In this document: piece after piece, positions 34,227 to 41,552 of the stretch
Position numbering within the stretch: position 1 is the stretch's first letter
How the letters are laid out: each line of letters begins with the position of its first letter
Source: an uncultured Prevotella sp.
GTDB taxonomy: Bacteria; Bacteroidota; Bacteroidia; Bacteroidales; Bacteroidaceae
Direction of reading: 5' to 3'
DNA: 43,178 nucleotides
Assembly: GCA_905233825.1 (NCBI GenBank)
Contig: CAJOFE010000023.1
Coordinates: 1-43,178 of the forward strand
Translations under genes and position numbers: made by a program
Notes under the pieces: generated by a model
The model's input: the letters and a program-made list of their open reading frames with translations, nothing else
Databases searched by the model: none
Told to the model about the DNA's origin: nothing

Positions 34227-35489
34227 TTATTCGCCTTCCTCAGGATCGACATAGTCGTCAGCATTATTGAACAACTGCTTGTCTGTCAATCTTGCGACCA
34301 TGTTCTGAATCCAAATCTCAGGTTGAGCAGTGTTCACCCATGACTTGAAATTGTTATATGCCTTATCGATTCTTACATATTCATCAGGCCAACGAACGCC
34401 AATATATGTACAAATCTTCTGAGGAGCAGTTTCTGGTTTTGCTTCTAACTCATAGGGATAGGCATCTCCACCAGGAGTCACTACGACAGGAATAGCATTT
34501 ATCGACTCATATGCATATTTTCCGTTTACAGGATCAATAGTAAATTTCTGAGTTTTCTCTACCTTTTTCACACCAGTATTGGTCATTTCTCCAAGTGTTA
34601 CAGGCTGGCCAGCCACCGTAACAGGCAGTGTACCACCAGCAGCAAGAATCTCGATACTAATACTCTTGTCAACATTAAATACAGCGTCGAACACTAAGTC
34701 GTTGAAGTCGAAGTCACCAATCTCGCCCATGTCCTCGCAGAACACACGACCCTGATAGGGCTTACTCTCAATCTTATTGGCTTCGCCAACCATAATAACC
34801 CAGAAAGTGTCCCCTTTAGCCTGTGTATAATGACGCAGGCCTAAGAAAAGGTGACCCTCGTAGTAGAGGAAGTAATAGTCATACTGCCAATCACCTTTCT
34901 CTTTCCAACGGAACATCTTTCCATCAGCATTAGTGGCATTATCCATATCCACCATCAGTGTACCTCCATGCAGAGCATTCTGTCCACTAACAGTATAATG
35001 AGCTGTATTCATACCTTTATCGAAATTCGTCACATCTACAAAGTCTTTAGCAATAGGATCATAAGCCTGCAACGGACCCATACCATTCTGCTGGTGAGCA
35101 TGATCTATATGCAGCAGCCAGTAGTTGTCGAAATTGAAATCAACATCCTTAAGGCCAAGAAGCTCTCCTTTTTCATATGCAGCTTTAAATGCTGCTTGAA
35201 CTTTATTAGCACTACTGCCCTCTTTGAAGCTGGTCATATCTTCAGGAATTTCCCAAATAGGATCATCTGTTGCTACCACGGCACCACGGGTACGAGCAGC
35301 ATCAGGCGTTTTAAATCCCCAAGTTTGTCCTTTGGCAATTGTACCATAAGTCTGCTTGAAAGCAGCATCATACTCCATGACCTTCTTCTTGTAGGCATAG
35401 TTCTCATCCACACTCACTTCATGTGAGCATCCCACGAAAGCAACACTCACTAGGAGCATTGGCAATCCACTTAAAAAAGCTTTTTTCAT
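34227..35489 (-). CDS. Lipoprotein with LruC-like domain
   Basis: A 420-residue lipoprotein: MKKAFLSGLPMLLVSVAFVG then Cys21 as lipid site. The N-terminal part has the YDAAFKQTYGTIAKGQTWGF motif seen in many Bacteroidales exported proteins. The centre has CEDMGEIGDFDFNDLVFDAV, the acidic motif typical of LruC/DUF4842-type domains, which may bind calcium. Role unknown, probably outer-membrane attached. Gene stands alone between a terminator and a 217-base AT-rich spacer. Confidence 0.75.
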   Translation of the reverse strand: MKKAFLSGLPMLLVSVAFVGCSHEVSVDENYAYKKKVMEYDAAFKQTYGTIAKGQTWGFKTPDAARTRGAVVATDDPIWEIPEDMTSFKEGSSANKVQAAFKAAYEKGELLGLKDVDFNFDNYWLLHIDHAHQQNGMGPLQAYDPIAKDFVDVTNFDKGMNTAHYTVSGQNALHGGTLMVDMDNATNADGKMFRWKEKGDWQYDYYFLYYEGHLFLGLRHYTQAKGDTFWVIMVGEANKIESKPYQGRVFCEDMGEIGDFDFNDLVFDAVFNVDKSISIEILAAGGTLPVTVAGQPVTLGEMTNTGVKKVEKTQKFTIDPVNGKYAYESINAIPVVVTPGGDAYPYELEAKPETAPQKICTYIGVRWPDEYVRIDKAYNNFKSWVNTAQPEIWIQNMVARLTDKQLFNNADDYVDPEEGE

Positions 35490-35690
35490 ACGTAAATTAT
35501 AAATTAAGTCTTTATTATATATATCTATTGTTTGTTGAATGAATTATATATTACAATAATTCCTGCTGCAAAAGTGGTAAAAAGTACACTTATAATGGTA
35601 TAACAAAAGCAAACATATTGTAGCACATGCAAATTATTGACAAAAATCAACATCATAACACAAAAATTTGGCTGTTACAGAATTATTTTC
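35490..35690. other. AT-rich divergent spacer
   Basis: About 200 bases between the lipoprotein (minus) and prmC (plus). Minus-strand 35567-35577 reads roughly ACCACTTTTGC, a poor match to a -7 element, and may be the lipoprotein promoter. Nothing else is seen. Confidence 0.4.
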
Positions 35691-35698
35691 TACCTTTG
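35667..35698 (+). promoter_or_regulatory. Promoter of prmC
   Basis: TTTG at 35667-35670, 20 bp, TACCTTTG at 35691-35698. The ATG at 35707 follows after eight bases, so the message is nearly leaderless and the upstream ATG 35668 is excluded. Confidence 0.75.
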
Positions 35699-35706
35699 CG
35701 CTGACT

Positions 35707-36531
35707 ATGACTTACGAAGAGTTTTGGAAGCCGCTGACGCAGATTTATGATGCTGGCGAGGCCAAGGCCGTGACAAGGTTTGTGGCCGAGATGCAGTGTG
35801 GCCTCTCGCTGGCCGACCTGTTGGCAGGAAAGAAGATGACGGATGTCGATGGCATCCAGAAAATGCTGCTTTCAGGCGAGCCCGTGCAGTATGTGTTGGG
35901 TAAGGCCGACTTTGGGCCACGCAAGTTCATCGTGACTCCTGGCGTACTCATTCCGAGACCTGAGACCTACGAGCTGTGCCAGTGGTGCCTCCCCCCTGCC
36001 CCCTTCAACTGGAGAGGGAGCATCCTCGACATCGGAACAGGCAGTGGCTGCATTGCCTGTACACTAGCGGCAGAGTTGCCACAAGCAGTGGTGACGGCAT
36101 GGGACATCTCAGAAAAAGCATTGGAGATAGCCAACGAGAACGCCAAACGTACCCATGTTCACGTATCATTTGAGCATGTGGATATTCTCTCGCCACTCAC
36201 CACTCAACACTCACCACTCAACACTTACGACCTCATCGTCAGCAATCCCCCTTATATATGTGAGAGCGAGGCCGCTGAGATGGAGCCTCATGTACTGAAC
36301 CACGAGCCAGCACAGGCGCTCTTCGTCCCCGACAACGACCCGCTGCTATTCTATCGCCACATCAGCAATTATGCGAAAACAGCCCTGTACGAAGGCGGAA
36401 AGCTCTATTTTGAAATCAACCCACGCTTCTGCAAGGATACAGGACAACTGCTTTCAGGACTGGGCTTCCACGATATTCAAGTCAGAAAAGACCAATTCGG
36501 AAAAGAAAGATTCATCAGCGCATGCAGATAA
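35707..36531 (+). CDS. prmC: Release factor glutamine methyltransferase PrmC
   Basis: About 274 residues. N-terminal helical domain; GVLIPRPETYELC; SAM motif ILDIGTGSGCIACTLA (about 105-120); and the catalytic SNPPYIC around residue 180. It methylates the GGQ glutamine of release factors. Two repeats lie in frame: a GC-rich element (residues about 94-105) before the SAM motif and a six-unit heptamer array (residues 161-175) just before NPPY. Start chosen at 35707 because of the promoter. It overlaps recX by 10 bases. Confidence 0.93.
   Translation: MTYEEFWKPLTQIYDAGEAKAVTRFVAEMQCGLSLADLLAGKKMTDVDGIQKMLLSGEPVQYVLGKADFGPRKFIVTPGVLIPRPETYELCQWCLPPAPFNWRGSILDIGTGSGCIACTLAAELPQAVVTAWDISEKALEIANENAKRTHVHVSFEHVDILSPLTTQHSPLNTYDLIVSNPPYICESEAAEMEPHVLNHEPAQALFVPDNDPLLFYRHISNYAKTALYEGGKLYFEINPRFCKDTGQLLSGLGFHDIQVRKDQFGKERFISACR
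35986..36021. repeat. GC-rich repeat inside prmC (degenerate)
   Basis: GCCTCCCCCCTGCCCCCTTC, AACT, GGAGAGGGAGC. A decayed relative of the copies at 32232 and 33970, in frame. Confidence 0.65.
36189..36230. repeat. Heptamer array inside prmC
   Basis: CTCGCCA, CTCACCA, CTCAACA, CTCACCA, CTCAACA, CTTACGA: six units, 42 bases, 14 codons, in frame. Confidence 0.85.
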
Positions 36532-37010
36532 AGAAGGAAATGACAGGCCAGCAGGCCTATAGCAGACTGACGGCCCTTTGTGCCCGTAGTGAGCACTGCC
36601 AGCAGGAGATGCTGGAGAAGATGAGGCAATGGGGCATTAGCGAAGAAGAGCAGGCCGAGGTGATGGCCAGATTGATCAGCGAGCGATATATCGATGACGA
36701 GCGCTTTACACGTGCCTTTGTCAATGACAAGATACGCTACAACAAGTGGGGCCGTCGCAAAGTGGAACAGGCCCTGTGGCAGAAGCACATCGATAAAGAC
36801 ATCGCCAACCGTGTGCTCAACGAGATTGACGACGAAGAATACCTCAGCATCTTGAAGCCACTACTCAAGCAGAAACGGCGCAGCATCAAGGCCGACGACA
36901 ATAGACAGGAGAGAATCAAACTCGTGAAGTTCGCCCTGTCGCGTGGCTTTACGATGGACATCATCAGGCAATGTATCGACGTGGAGGATGAGGACGAGTA
37001 TCTGGACTAA
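36522..37010 (+). CDS. recX: Regulatory protein RecX
   Basis: A 162-residue all-helical protein of RecX repeats. ARLISERYIDDERFTRAFV and RYNKWGRRKVEQALWQK are the conserved segments. RecX inhibits RecA filament activity. It overlaps prmC at the start and comF at the end, so the three are translated as a coupled set. A second ATG at 36540 (MTGQQAYSRL) is an alternative start. Confidence 0.9.
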   Translation: MQIKKEMTGQQAYSRLTALCARSEHCQQEMLEKMRQWGISEEEQAEVMARLISERYIDDERFTRAFVNDKIRYNKWGRRKVEQALWQKHIDKDIANRVLNEIDDEEYLSILKPLLKQKRRSIKADDNRQERIKLVKFALSRGFTMDIIRQCIDVEDEDEYLD

Positions 37011-37686
37011 GCTGTTAGACCTCATCTCACCCCGCACCTGTGCCATCTGTGGCGAGCGGCTGTCGGTGAACGAGCAGGTAATCTGTGCTACGTGCCACAT
37101 GCACCTTCCTATGACACACTACGAGCAGTCGCCGCTCGATAATCCCCTCTGCCGCCTTTTCTGGGGACAGTTCCCCATAGAACGTGCTGCAGCCCTCTTC
37201 TTCTATGTGCCGCAGTCGCCCTCCAGCAAGATGATCTACGACATGAAATACCGCTCCATGCCCGAGATTGGCGAAGGTTTAGGCAAGATTACTGCCCGCC
37301 AGTTTGCCGAAGCAGGATTCTTTGAGGGCATCGACGCCTTGGTGCCTATGCCTATCACCCGTCGCCGACAGTGGCAACGTGGCTACAATCAGAGCATGGA
37401 GATTGCCCGAGGCATGAAGGCTGTCACTGGTCTTCCTATATATAACAAGGTGGTGCGACGCATCCATTTCCATGAAAGTCAGACTGCCCAGCATGCCTGG
37501 GAACGCCTGCGCAATGTCGATGATGCCTTCCGACTTTCCGACCCTGACCGTATTGCCGGCAAGCACATCCTACTCATCGACGACATCATCACCACAGGTG
37601 CCACCGTCATTGCCTGCGGAAAGGAACTGGTTAAGGCTCCCGATGTCCGCATCAGCATCCTCTCCCTCGGACTCACCAAGTCGTAA
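36988..37686 (+). CDS. comF: ComF family phosphoribosyltransferase-like protein
   Basis: About 232 residues. N-terminal four-cysteine zinc motif CAICGERLSVNEQVICATC; C-terminal type I phosphoribosyltransferase fold with the PRPP loop ILLIDDIITTGAT. ComF proteins support DNA uptake or genome maintenance in several bacteria. I prefer ATG 36988 (MRTSIWTKLLDLI) over the longer frame from 36943. It overlaps the recX end by 23 bases. Confidence 0.88.
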   Translation: MRTSIWTKLLDLISPRTCAICGERLSVNEQVICATCHMHLPMTHYEQSPLDNPLCRLFWGQFPIERAAALFFYVPQSPSSKMIYDMKYRSMPEIGEGLGKITARQFAEAGFFEGIDALVPMPITRRRQWQRGYNQSMEIARGMKAVTGLPIYNKVVRRIHFHESQTAQHAWERLRNVDDAFRLSDPDRIAGKHILLIDDIITTGATVIACGKELVKAPDVRISILSLGLTKS

Positions 37687-37727
37687 TCTCGGCGCTTGGC
37701 TTTGCCGCTTGCTACCGAAGGGACGCA

Positions 37728-37842
37728 AGAAAAACTCAAACAAAATTTGGTTTTTCGCTCGATTTGGATAAATTTCTCACGCTCAAGAATGCAAATTTAT
37801 TTGCTTTCTCTTCGCTTAATCGAAATTTTGCACTACCTTTGC
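37728..37842 (+). promoter_or_regulatory. Promoter region of pyrE (shared module with insert)
   Basis: GAAAAACTCAAACAAAATTT, then GGTTTTTCGCTCGATTTG, repeats the argS module. About 66 extra bases follow, with GCAAAT-TT-ATTTGC. Then GCACTACCTTTGCACCCAAA matches argS again, with the -7 element TACCTTTG at about 37835-37842. Confidence 0.7.
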
Positions 37843-37860
37843 ACCCAAATTTCATTCATC

Positions 37861-38493
37861 ATGGATACAATCAAGAAGATTTTTGCACAGAAATTGCTTG
37901 AGGTGAAAGCCGTCAAGCTGCAACCACAGGAGCCCTTCACATGGGCCAGCGGCTGGAAGTCGCCCATCTATACCGATAACCGCAAGACGCTTAGTTTCCC
38001 ACGCTTACGCTCGTTTGTGAAGCTGGAACTCTGCCACCTCATACAGGAGAACTTCCCCGAGGCCGAGGCTGTGGCTGGCGTAGCTACAGGAGCCATCGCC
38101 CAGGGCGCTCTGGTAGCTGAGGAACTGGGACTGCCTTTCAGCTATGTACGTCCGAAACCGAAAGACCACGGCATGGGCAACCAGATAGAAGGTGAGATAG
38201 AGAAAGGCGCCAAGGTCGTAGTTGTAGAAGACCTCATCAGCACCGGTGGCTCCTCCCTGAAAGCCGTACAGGCCCTGCGCGACTATGGTGTAGAGGTGGT
38301 GGGCATGGTGGCCTCGTTCACCTATGGCTTCCCCGTGGCAGAAGAGGCATTCCGCGAGGCTGGCGTGAAACTGCTCACCTTGAGCGACTACGAGCACGTC
38401 GTGGCTGAAGCTGCCAAGACGGGCTATATCAGCGAAACTGACCAGCCCGTGCTGGCCAAGTGGCGTAAAGACCCCGCCAACTGGAACGTCTAA
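37861..38493 (+). CDS. pyrE: Orotate phosphoribosyltransferase
   Basis: About 210 residues. WASGWKSPIYTDNRKTLSFP, GVATGAIAQGALVA, YVRPKPKDHGMGNQIEG and the PRPP loop VVVEDLISTGGSS are all present. It forms OMP from orotate and PRPP in pyrimidine synthesis. The frame extends upstream to 37696, but the -7 promoter element lies between, so ATG 37861 is the start. The SRPBCC gene and argH follow closely. Confidence 0.95.
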   Translation: MDTIKKIFAQKLLEVKAVKLQPQEPFTWASGWKSPIYTDNRKTLSFPRLRSFVKLELCHLIQENFPEAEAVAGVATGAIAQGALVAEELGLPFSYVRPKPKDHGMGNQIEGEIEKGAKVVVVEDLISTGGSSLKAVQALRDYGVEVVGMVASFTYGFPVAEEAFREAGVKLLTLSDYEHVVAEAAKTGYISETDQPVLAKWRKDPANWNV

Positions 38494-38531
38494 AAAAATC
38501 GTCTAACCGTCAAAAAAGTCTATCCGTCATT

Positions 38532-38948
38532 ATGAGCAAGTTTGAAAGTAGCATCAAAACCATCCCCTACCCTCAGGAGAATGTCTATCGTAACATCAGC
38601 GACCTGAACAATCTGGCTCGCATCCGCGACCGTGTGCCCAACGAGAAAATACAGGAATTCACCTTCGACCGCGATACCGTTTCGGTAGCAGTTCCCCCCG
38701 TAGGCACCATCAGCCTGCGCATCATCGAACGTGAGGAGCCGAAGTGCATCAAGTTCGAGACGGCACAGAGTCCCATGCCCTTCAACCTATGGATTCAGAT
38801 TCTGCCCATCGATGAGAAGACCTCGAAGATGAAGGTCACGGTGAAGGCCGACATACCCCTGGTGCTGAAAGCCATGGTTGCCGGTCCTCTACAGGACGGT
38901 GTGGATAAGGTAGCTGATGCATTGGCACAAATACCCTACGAATTATGA
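38532..38948 (+). CDS. SRPBCC (START-like) family protein
   Basis: A 138-residue single-domain protein with the helix-grip layout of polyketide cyclase/START-like proteins. It opens SKFESSIKTIPYPQENVYRN and ends with a long helix (LQDGVDKVADALAQIPYEL). The ligand is unknown. It overlaps argH by four bases (ATGA-type). The 38 bases upstream contain GTC/TCTA-like short repeats too degenerate to call. Confidence 0.8.
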   Translation: MSKFESSIKTIPYPQENVYRNISDLNNLARIRDRVPNEKIQEFTFDRDTVSVAVPPVGTISLRIIEREEPKCIKFETAQSPMPFNLWIQILPIDEKTSKMKVTVKADIPLVLKAMVAGPLQDGVDKVADALAQIPYEL

Positions 38949-40282
38949 AATTGTGGGAGAAAGACTTTGAAATCAACAGCGAGATAGAGCGCTTCACCGT
39001 TGGCCGCGACCGCGAAATGGACCTCTATCTGGCTCCCTACGACGTGCTGGGCTCTATGGCCCATATCACCATGTTGCAAAGCATTGGCCTCTTAGGCAAC
39101 GAAGAGCTGCCCGTGCTCTTGAAAGAGCTACGTACCATCTACGAGCAGTGCCAGAAAGGTGAGTTCACTATCGAGGAAGGCATTGAGGATGTGCACTCAC
39201 AGGTGGAGCTGATGCTGACAAGGAAGCTTGGCGACATGGGCAAGAAGATCCACTCGGGCCGCTCACGCAACGATCAGGTACTGCTTGACCTGAAGCTTTT
39301 CACCCGCCATCAGCTGCAACTGGTAGCCGAGGCCGTGAAAGACCTTTTCGAGCAGCTCATCCAGAAGAGCAACCAGTATAAGGATGTGCTCATGCCTGGC
39401 TACACCCACCTGCAGGTGGCCATGCCCTCGAGCTTCGGCTTGTGGTTCGGAGCCTATGCCGAGAGCCTCTGCGACGACATGCTCTTCCTGCAGGCCGCCT
39501 ATCGCATGACCAACCGCAACCCTCTCGGTTCGGCAGCCGGCTATGGCTCGTCGTTCCCCCTGAACCGGCAGATGACCACCGACCTGCTGGGCTTCGACAC
39601 AATGGACTATAACGTGGTGTATGCCCAGATGGGGCGCGGCAAGACTGAACGCAATGTTGCCTTCGCCCTCGCCACCATCGCCGGCACGATGGCAAAGCTA
39701 GCTTTCGACGCCTGCTTGTTCAACTCGCAGAACTTCGGCTTTGTAAAACTGCCCAAGGAGTGCACCACAGGCTCAAGCATCATGCCCCACAAGAAGAATC
39801 CTGACGTCTTCGAGCTCATCCGTGCCAAGTCGAACAAACTGCAGGCGCTGCCCCAGCAGGTGACGCTCATCATGAACAACCTGCCCTGTGGCTACTTCCG
39901 CGACTTGCAAATCATCAAAGAGGTATTCCTGCCTGCCTTCGACGAGCTGCTCGACTGCCTCCGCATGACAGCCTATATCATCAATCGCATAGAGGTGAAC
40001 ACCCACATCCTCGACGATTCCCGCTACGACCCCATGTTCTCCGTAGAAGAGGTGAACCGCCTGGCAGCCGAGGGAATACCCTTCCGCGATGCTTATAAGA
40101 AGGTGGGGCTCGACATCGAGGCTGGGAAGTTTGTCCCCAACAAGGACATCCACCACACCCACGAGGGTTCCATCGGCAACCTCTGCAACGACCGCATCGA
40201 GGCACTCATGAGTGAGACCTTCCGTCAGTTCGGCTTTGAACGAGTGGAACAGGCAGAGCAAGCTCTTTTAAATGAGGAATGA
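38945..40282 (+). CDS. argH: Argininosuccinate lyase
   Basis: A 445-residue fumarase/aspartase superfamily enzyme. DVHSQVELMLTRKLGDMGKK, the SGRSRNDQ motif (HSGRSRNDQVLLDL), MPGYTHLQVAMPSSFG and the signature GSSIMPHKKNPD are present. It splits argininosuccinate to arginine and fumarate. The last codons (LNEE and stop) are encoded by the first units of a heptamer array that runs on into the next gene. Confidence 0.95.
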   Translation: MKLWEKDFEINSEIERFTVGRDREMDLYLAPYDVLGSMAHITMLQSIGLLGNEELPVLLKELRTIYEQCQKGEFTIEEGIEDVHSQVELMLTRKLGDMGKKIHSGRSRNDQVLLDLKLFTRHQLQLVAEAVKDLFEQLIQKSNQYKDVLMPGYTHLQVAMPSSFGLWFGAYAESLCDDMLFLQAAYRMTNRNPLGSAAGYGSSFPLNRQMTTDLLGFDTMDYNVVYAQMGRGKTERNVAFALATIAGTMAKLAFDACLFNSQNFGFVKLPKECTTGSSIMPHKKNPDVFELIRAKSNKLQALPQQVTLIMNNLPCGYFRDLQIIKEVFLPAFDELLDCLRMTAYIINRIEVNTHILDDSRYDPMFSVEEVNRLAAEGIPFRDAYKKVGLDIEAGKFVPNKDIHHTHEGSIGNLCNDRIEALMSETFRQFGFERVEQAEQALLNEE

Positions 40283-40312
40283 GAAATGAGGAATGAGGAA
40301 TGGAGAATGAAT
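40271..40312. repeat. Heptamer array spanning argH end and lipoprotein start
   Basis: AATGAGG, AATGAGA, AATGAGG, AATGAGG, AATGGAG, AATGAAT. The argH stop (TGA at 40280-40282) and the ATGs at 40286 and 40307 all lie inside it. Confidence 0.85.
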
Positions 40313-40906
40313 AAGGAAAAGTGGAAGAAACTGGGAAAGGTGGCATTCCTCATCTCTCATTTCTCATTTCTCATTTTCCTGACTGCCTGCGAAACTGACA
40401 ACATGTATAGTAATGCCTACTGCCGCTTCTCCTTCAACACTACACTCTATCCCTCCTCGGCACTCACACGTGCCGTAGGCAGCACAGGGGGAGACTTCTG
40501 TATCGTCAAAGCTACCTACAAGAACGGTGTACCCCACCTGCTGCTCACTCCCAACCGCGGCACCTACGCCGCTACCGACCTCGACCTTACCATGAACACT
40601 GCCATCACCGGCGAGCGCATCAGCTATAGCTCCATGGGCTACCGTCAAGGTCTCATCATCGGCCGCTCGCTATATGGAGCCCTGCGCTGCTACGACCTCA
40701 TGTGTCCCAACTGTGACAACAACTACGAGCTGCACTGGAACGACCAACAGCCCTTGGAACTTATCTGCCAGAAATGTCACAGAGTCTATAACATCGACGG
40801 CGACTATGGCTATGTGAAAACTGGCGACAAGGGGCAGGCCCTCACCCTCTATCGCCGCGTCAGCTACACTCCCGACAATGGCCTCCTCATTGTCAGCAAC
40901 CCATAA
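40286..40906 (+). CDS. Lipoprotein with zinc-ribbon, Rieske-like remnant
   Basis: A 206-residue lipoprotein with the lipid-site cysteine at 35 (FLTAC). ATG 40307 (MNKEKWKKLG) is the more natural start and puts it at residue 28. The C-terminal half has CPNC (140-143) and CQKCH (161-165), followed by RVYNIDGDYG, a layout like Rieske ferredoxin-type domains of Bacteroidetes lipoproteins but with four cysteines and only one nearby His, so more likely a zinc site. The hydrophobic signal core (residues 20-31) is encoded by a heptamer array. Function unknown; 12 bases before the phosphatase gene. Confidence 0.75.
   Translation: MRNEEWRMNKEKWKKLGKVAFLISHFSFLIFLTACETDNMYSNAYCRFSFNTTLYPSSALTRAVGSTGGDFCIVKATYKNGVPHLLLTPNRGTYAATDLDLTMNTAITGERISYSSMGYRQGLIIGRSLYGALRCYDLMCPNCDNNYELHWNDQQPLELICQKCHRVYNIDGDYGYVKTGDKGQALTLYRRVSYTPDNGLLIVSNP
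40345..40379. repeat. Heptamer array encoding a lipoprotein signal core
   Basis: ATTCCTC, ATCTCTC, ATTTCTC twice, ATTTTCC: the opposite sense of the array at 40271-40312. Read in frame it gives FLISHFSFLIF. Confidence 0.85.
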
Positions 40907-40918
40907 CACTCTAAAAAC

Positions 40919-41386
40919 ATGAAGAAAACCAGGCTATTGTTCGTGTGCCACGGTAATATATGTCGCAGCCCGATGGCGGAGTTTGTGATGAAAGAACTCG
41001 TGAAGCGGGCTGGATGCGAAGAGAAGTTTGAGATTGCGTCGGCAGCGACATCGACGGAGGAGATTGGCAACGAGGTGTATCCTCCAGCTCGCAGGAAACT
41101 GGCAGAGCATGGCATTGGCTGCAAGGGAAAGACGGCACGTCAAATGACACGGTACGACTACAACCGTTTCGACCTGCTGATAGGCATGGACTCATGGAAC
41201 ATCCGGAACATGAACCGCATCTGCGGAGGCGACCCTGAGGGAAAGATACACATGCTGCTCGATTTTACACAGCGACCAGGCGACGTAGCAGACCCATGGT
41301 ACACGGGTGACTTTGAGGCGACGTGGCGTGATGTGGCTGAAGGGTGCGAATGCCTGTTAGAGGAGTTAAAAAATATTAACTCTTAG
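40919..41386 (+). CDS. Low-molecular-weight protein tyrosine phosphatase
   Basis: A 155-residue enzyme. The P-loop CHGNICRS spans residues 10-17 with catalytic Cys10 and Arg16, and the general-acid loop is DPWYTGDF near residue 122. Such enzymes often act on tyrosine kinases of polysaccharide export, or on other phosphotyrosine proteins; the target here is unknown. It ends in the inverted repeat GAGTTAA / TTAACTC (41363-41382). Confidence 0.93.
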   Translation: MKKTRLLFVCHGNICRSPMAEFVMKELVKRAGCEEKFEIASAATSTEEIGNEVYPPARRKLAEHGIGCKGKTARQMTRYDYNRFDLLIGMDSWNIRNMNRICGGDPEGKIHMLLDFTQRPGDVADPWYTGDFEATWRDVAEGCECLLEELKNINS

Positions 41387-41391
41387 AAAAA

Positions 41392-41426
41392 AACTCCCTG
41401 CTCCTCGCTCCTAACTCCTAACTCTT
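41392..41426. repeat. Heptamer array before tRNA-Leu
   Basis: AACTCCC, TGCTCCT, CGCTCCT, AACTCCT, AACTCTT. It abuts the tRNA promoter directly. Confidence 0.8.
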
Positions 41427-41429
41427 TTG

Positions 41430-41437
41430 TACCTTTG
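41430..41437 (+). promoter_or_regulatory. Promoter -7 element of tRNA-Leu
   Basis: TACCTTTG, 26 bases before the mature tRNA 5' end. The -33 position falls inside the heptamer array. Confidence 0.7.
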
Positions 41438-41463
41438 CACCCGCTTACGAGCACACTACGGTT

Positions 41464-41548
41464 GCCGCGATGGTGGAATGGTAGACACGAGGGACTTAAA
41501 ATCCCTTGACCAGGAATGGTTGTGCGGGTTCGAGTCCCGCTCGCGGCA
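41464..41548 (+). tRNA. tRNA-Leu (anticodon TAA)
   Basis: Eighty-five bases. Acceptor stem GCCGCGA / TCGCGGC with discriminator A; anticodon stem GGGAC-TTAAAAT-CCC region with TAA in the loop; T-loop GGGTTCGAGTCCC; a long variable arm as usual for leucine tRNAs. CCA is not encoded. Confidence 0.95.
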
Positions 41549-41552
41549 CTTC

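Noticed and set aside
38490..38531. Heptamer array before the SRPBCC gene
   Set aside because: TCTAACC/TCTATCC and GTCA units recur, but spacing is 7 to 10 bases and too irregular.
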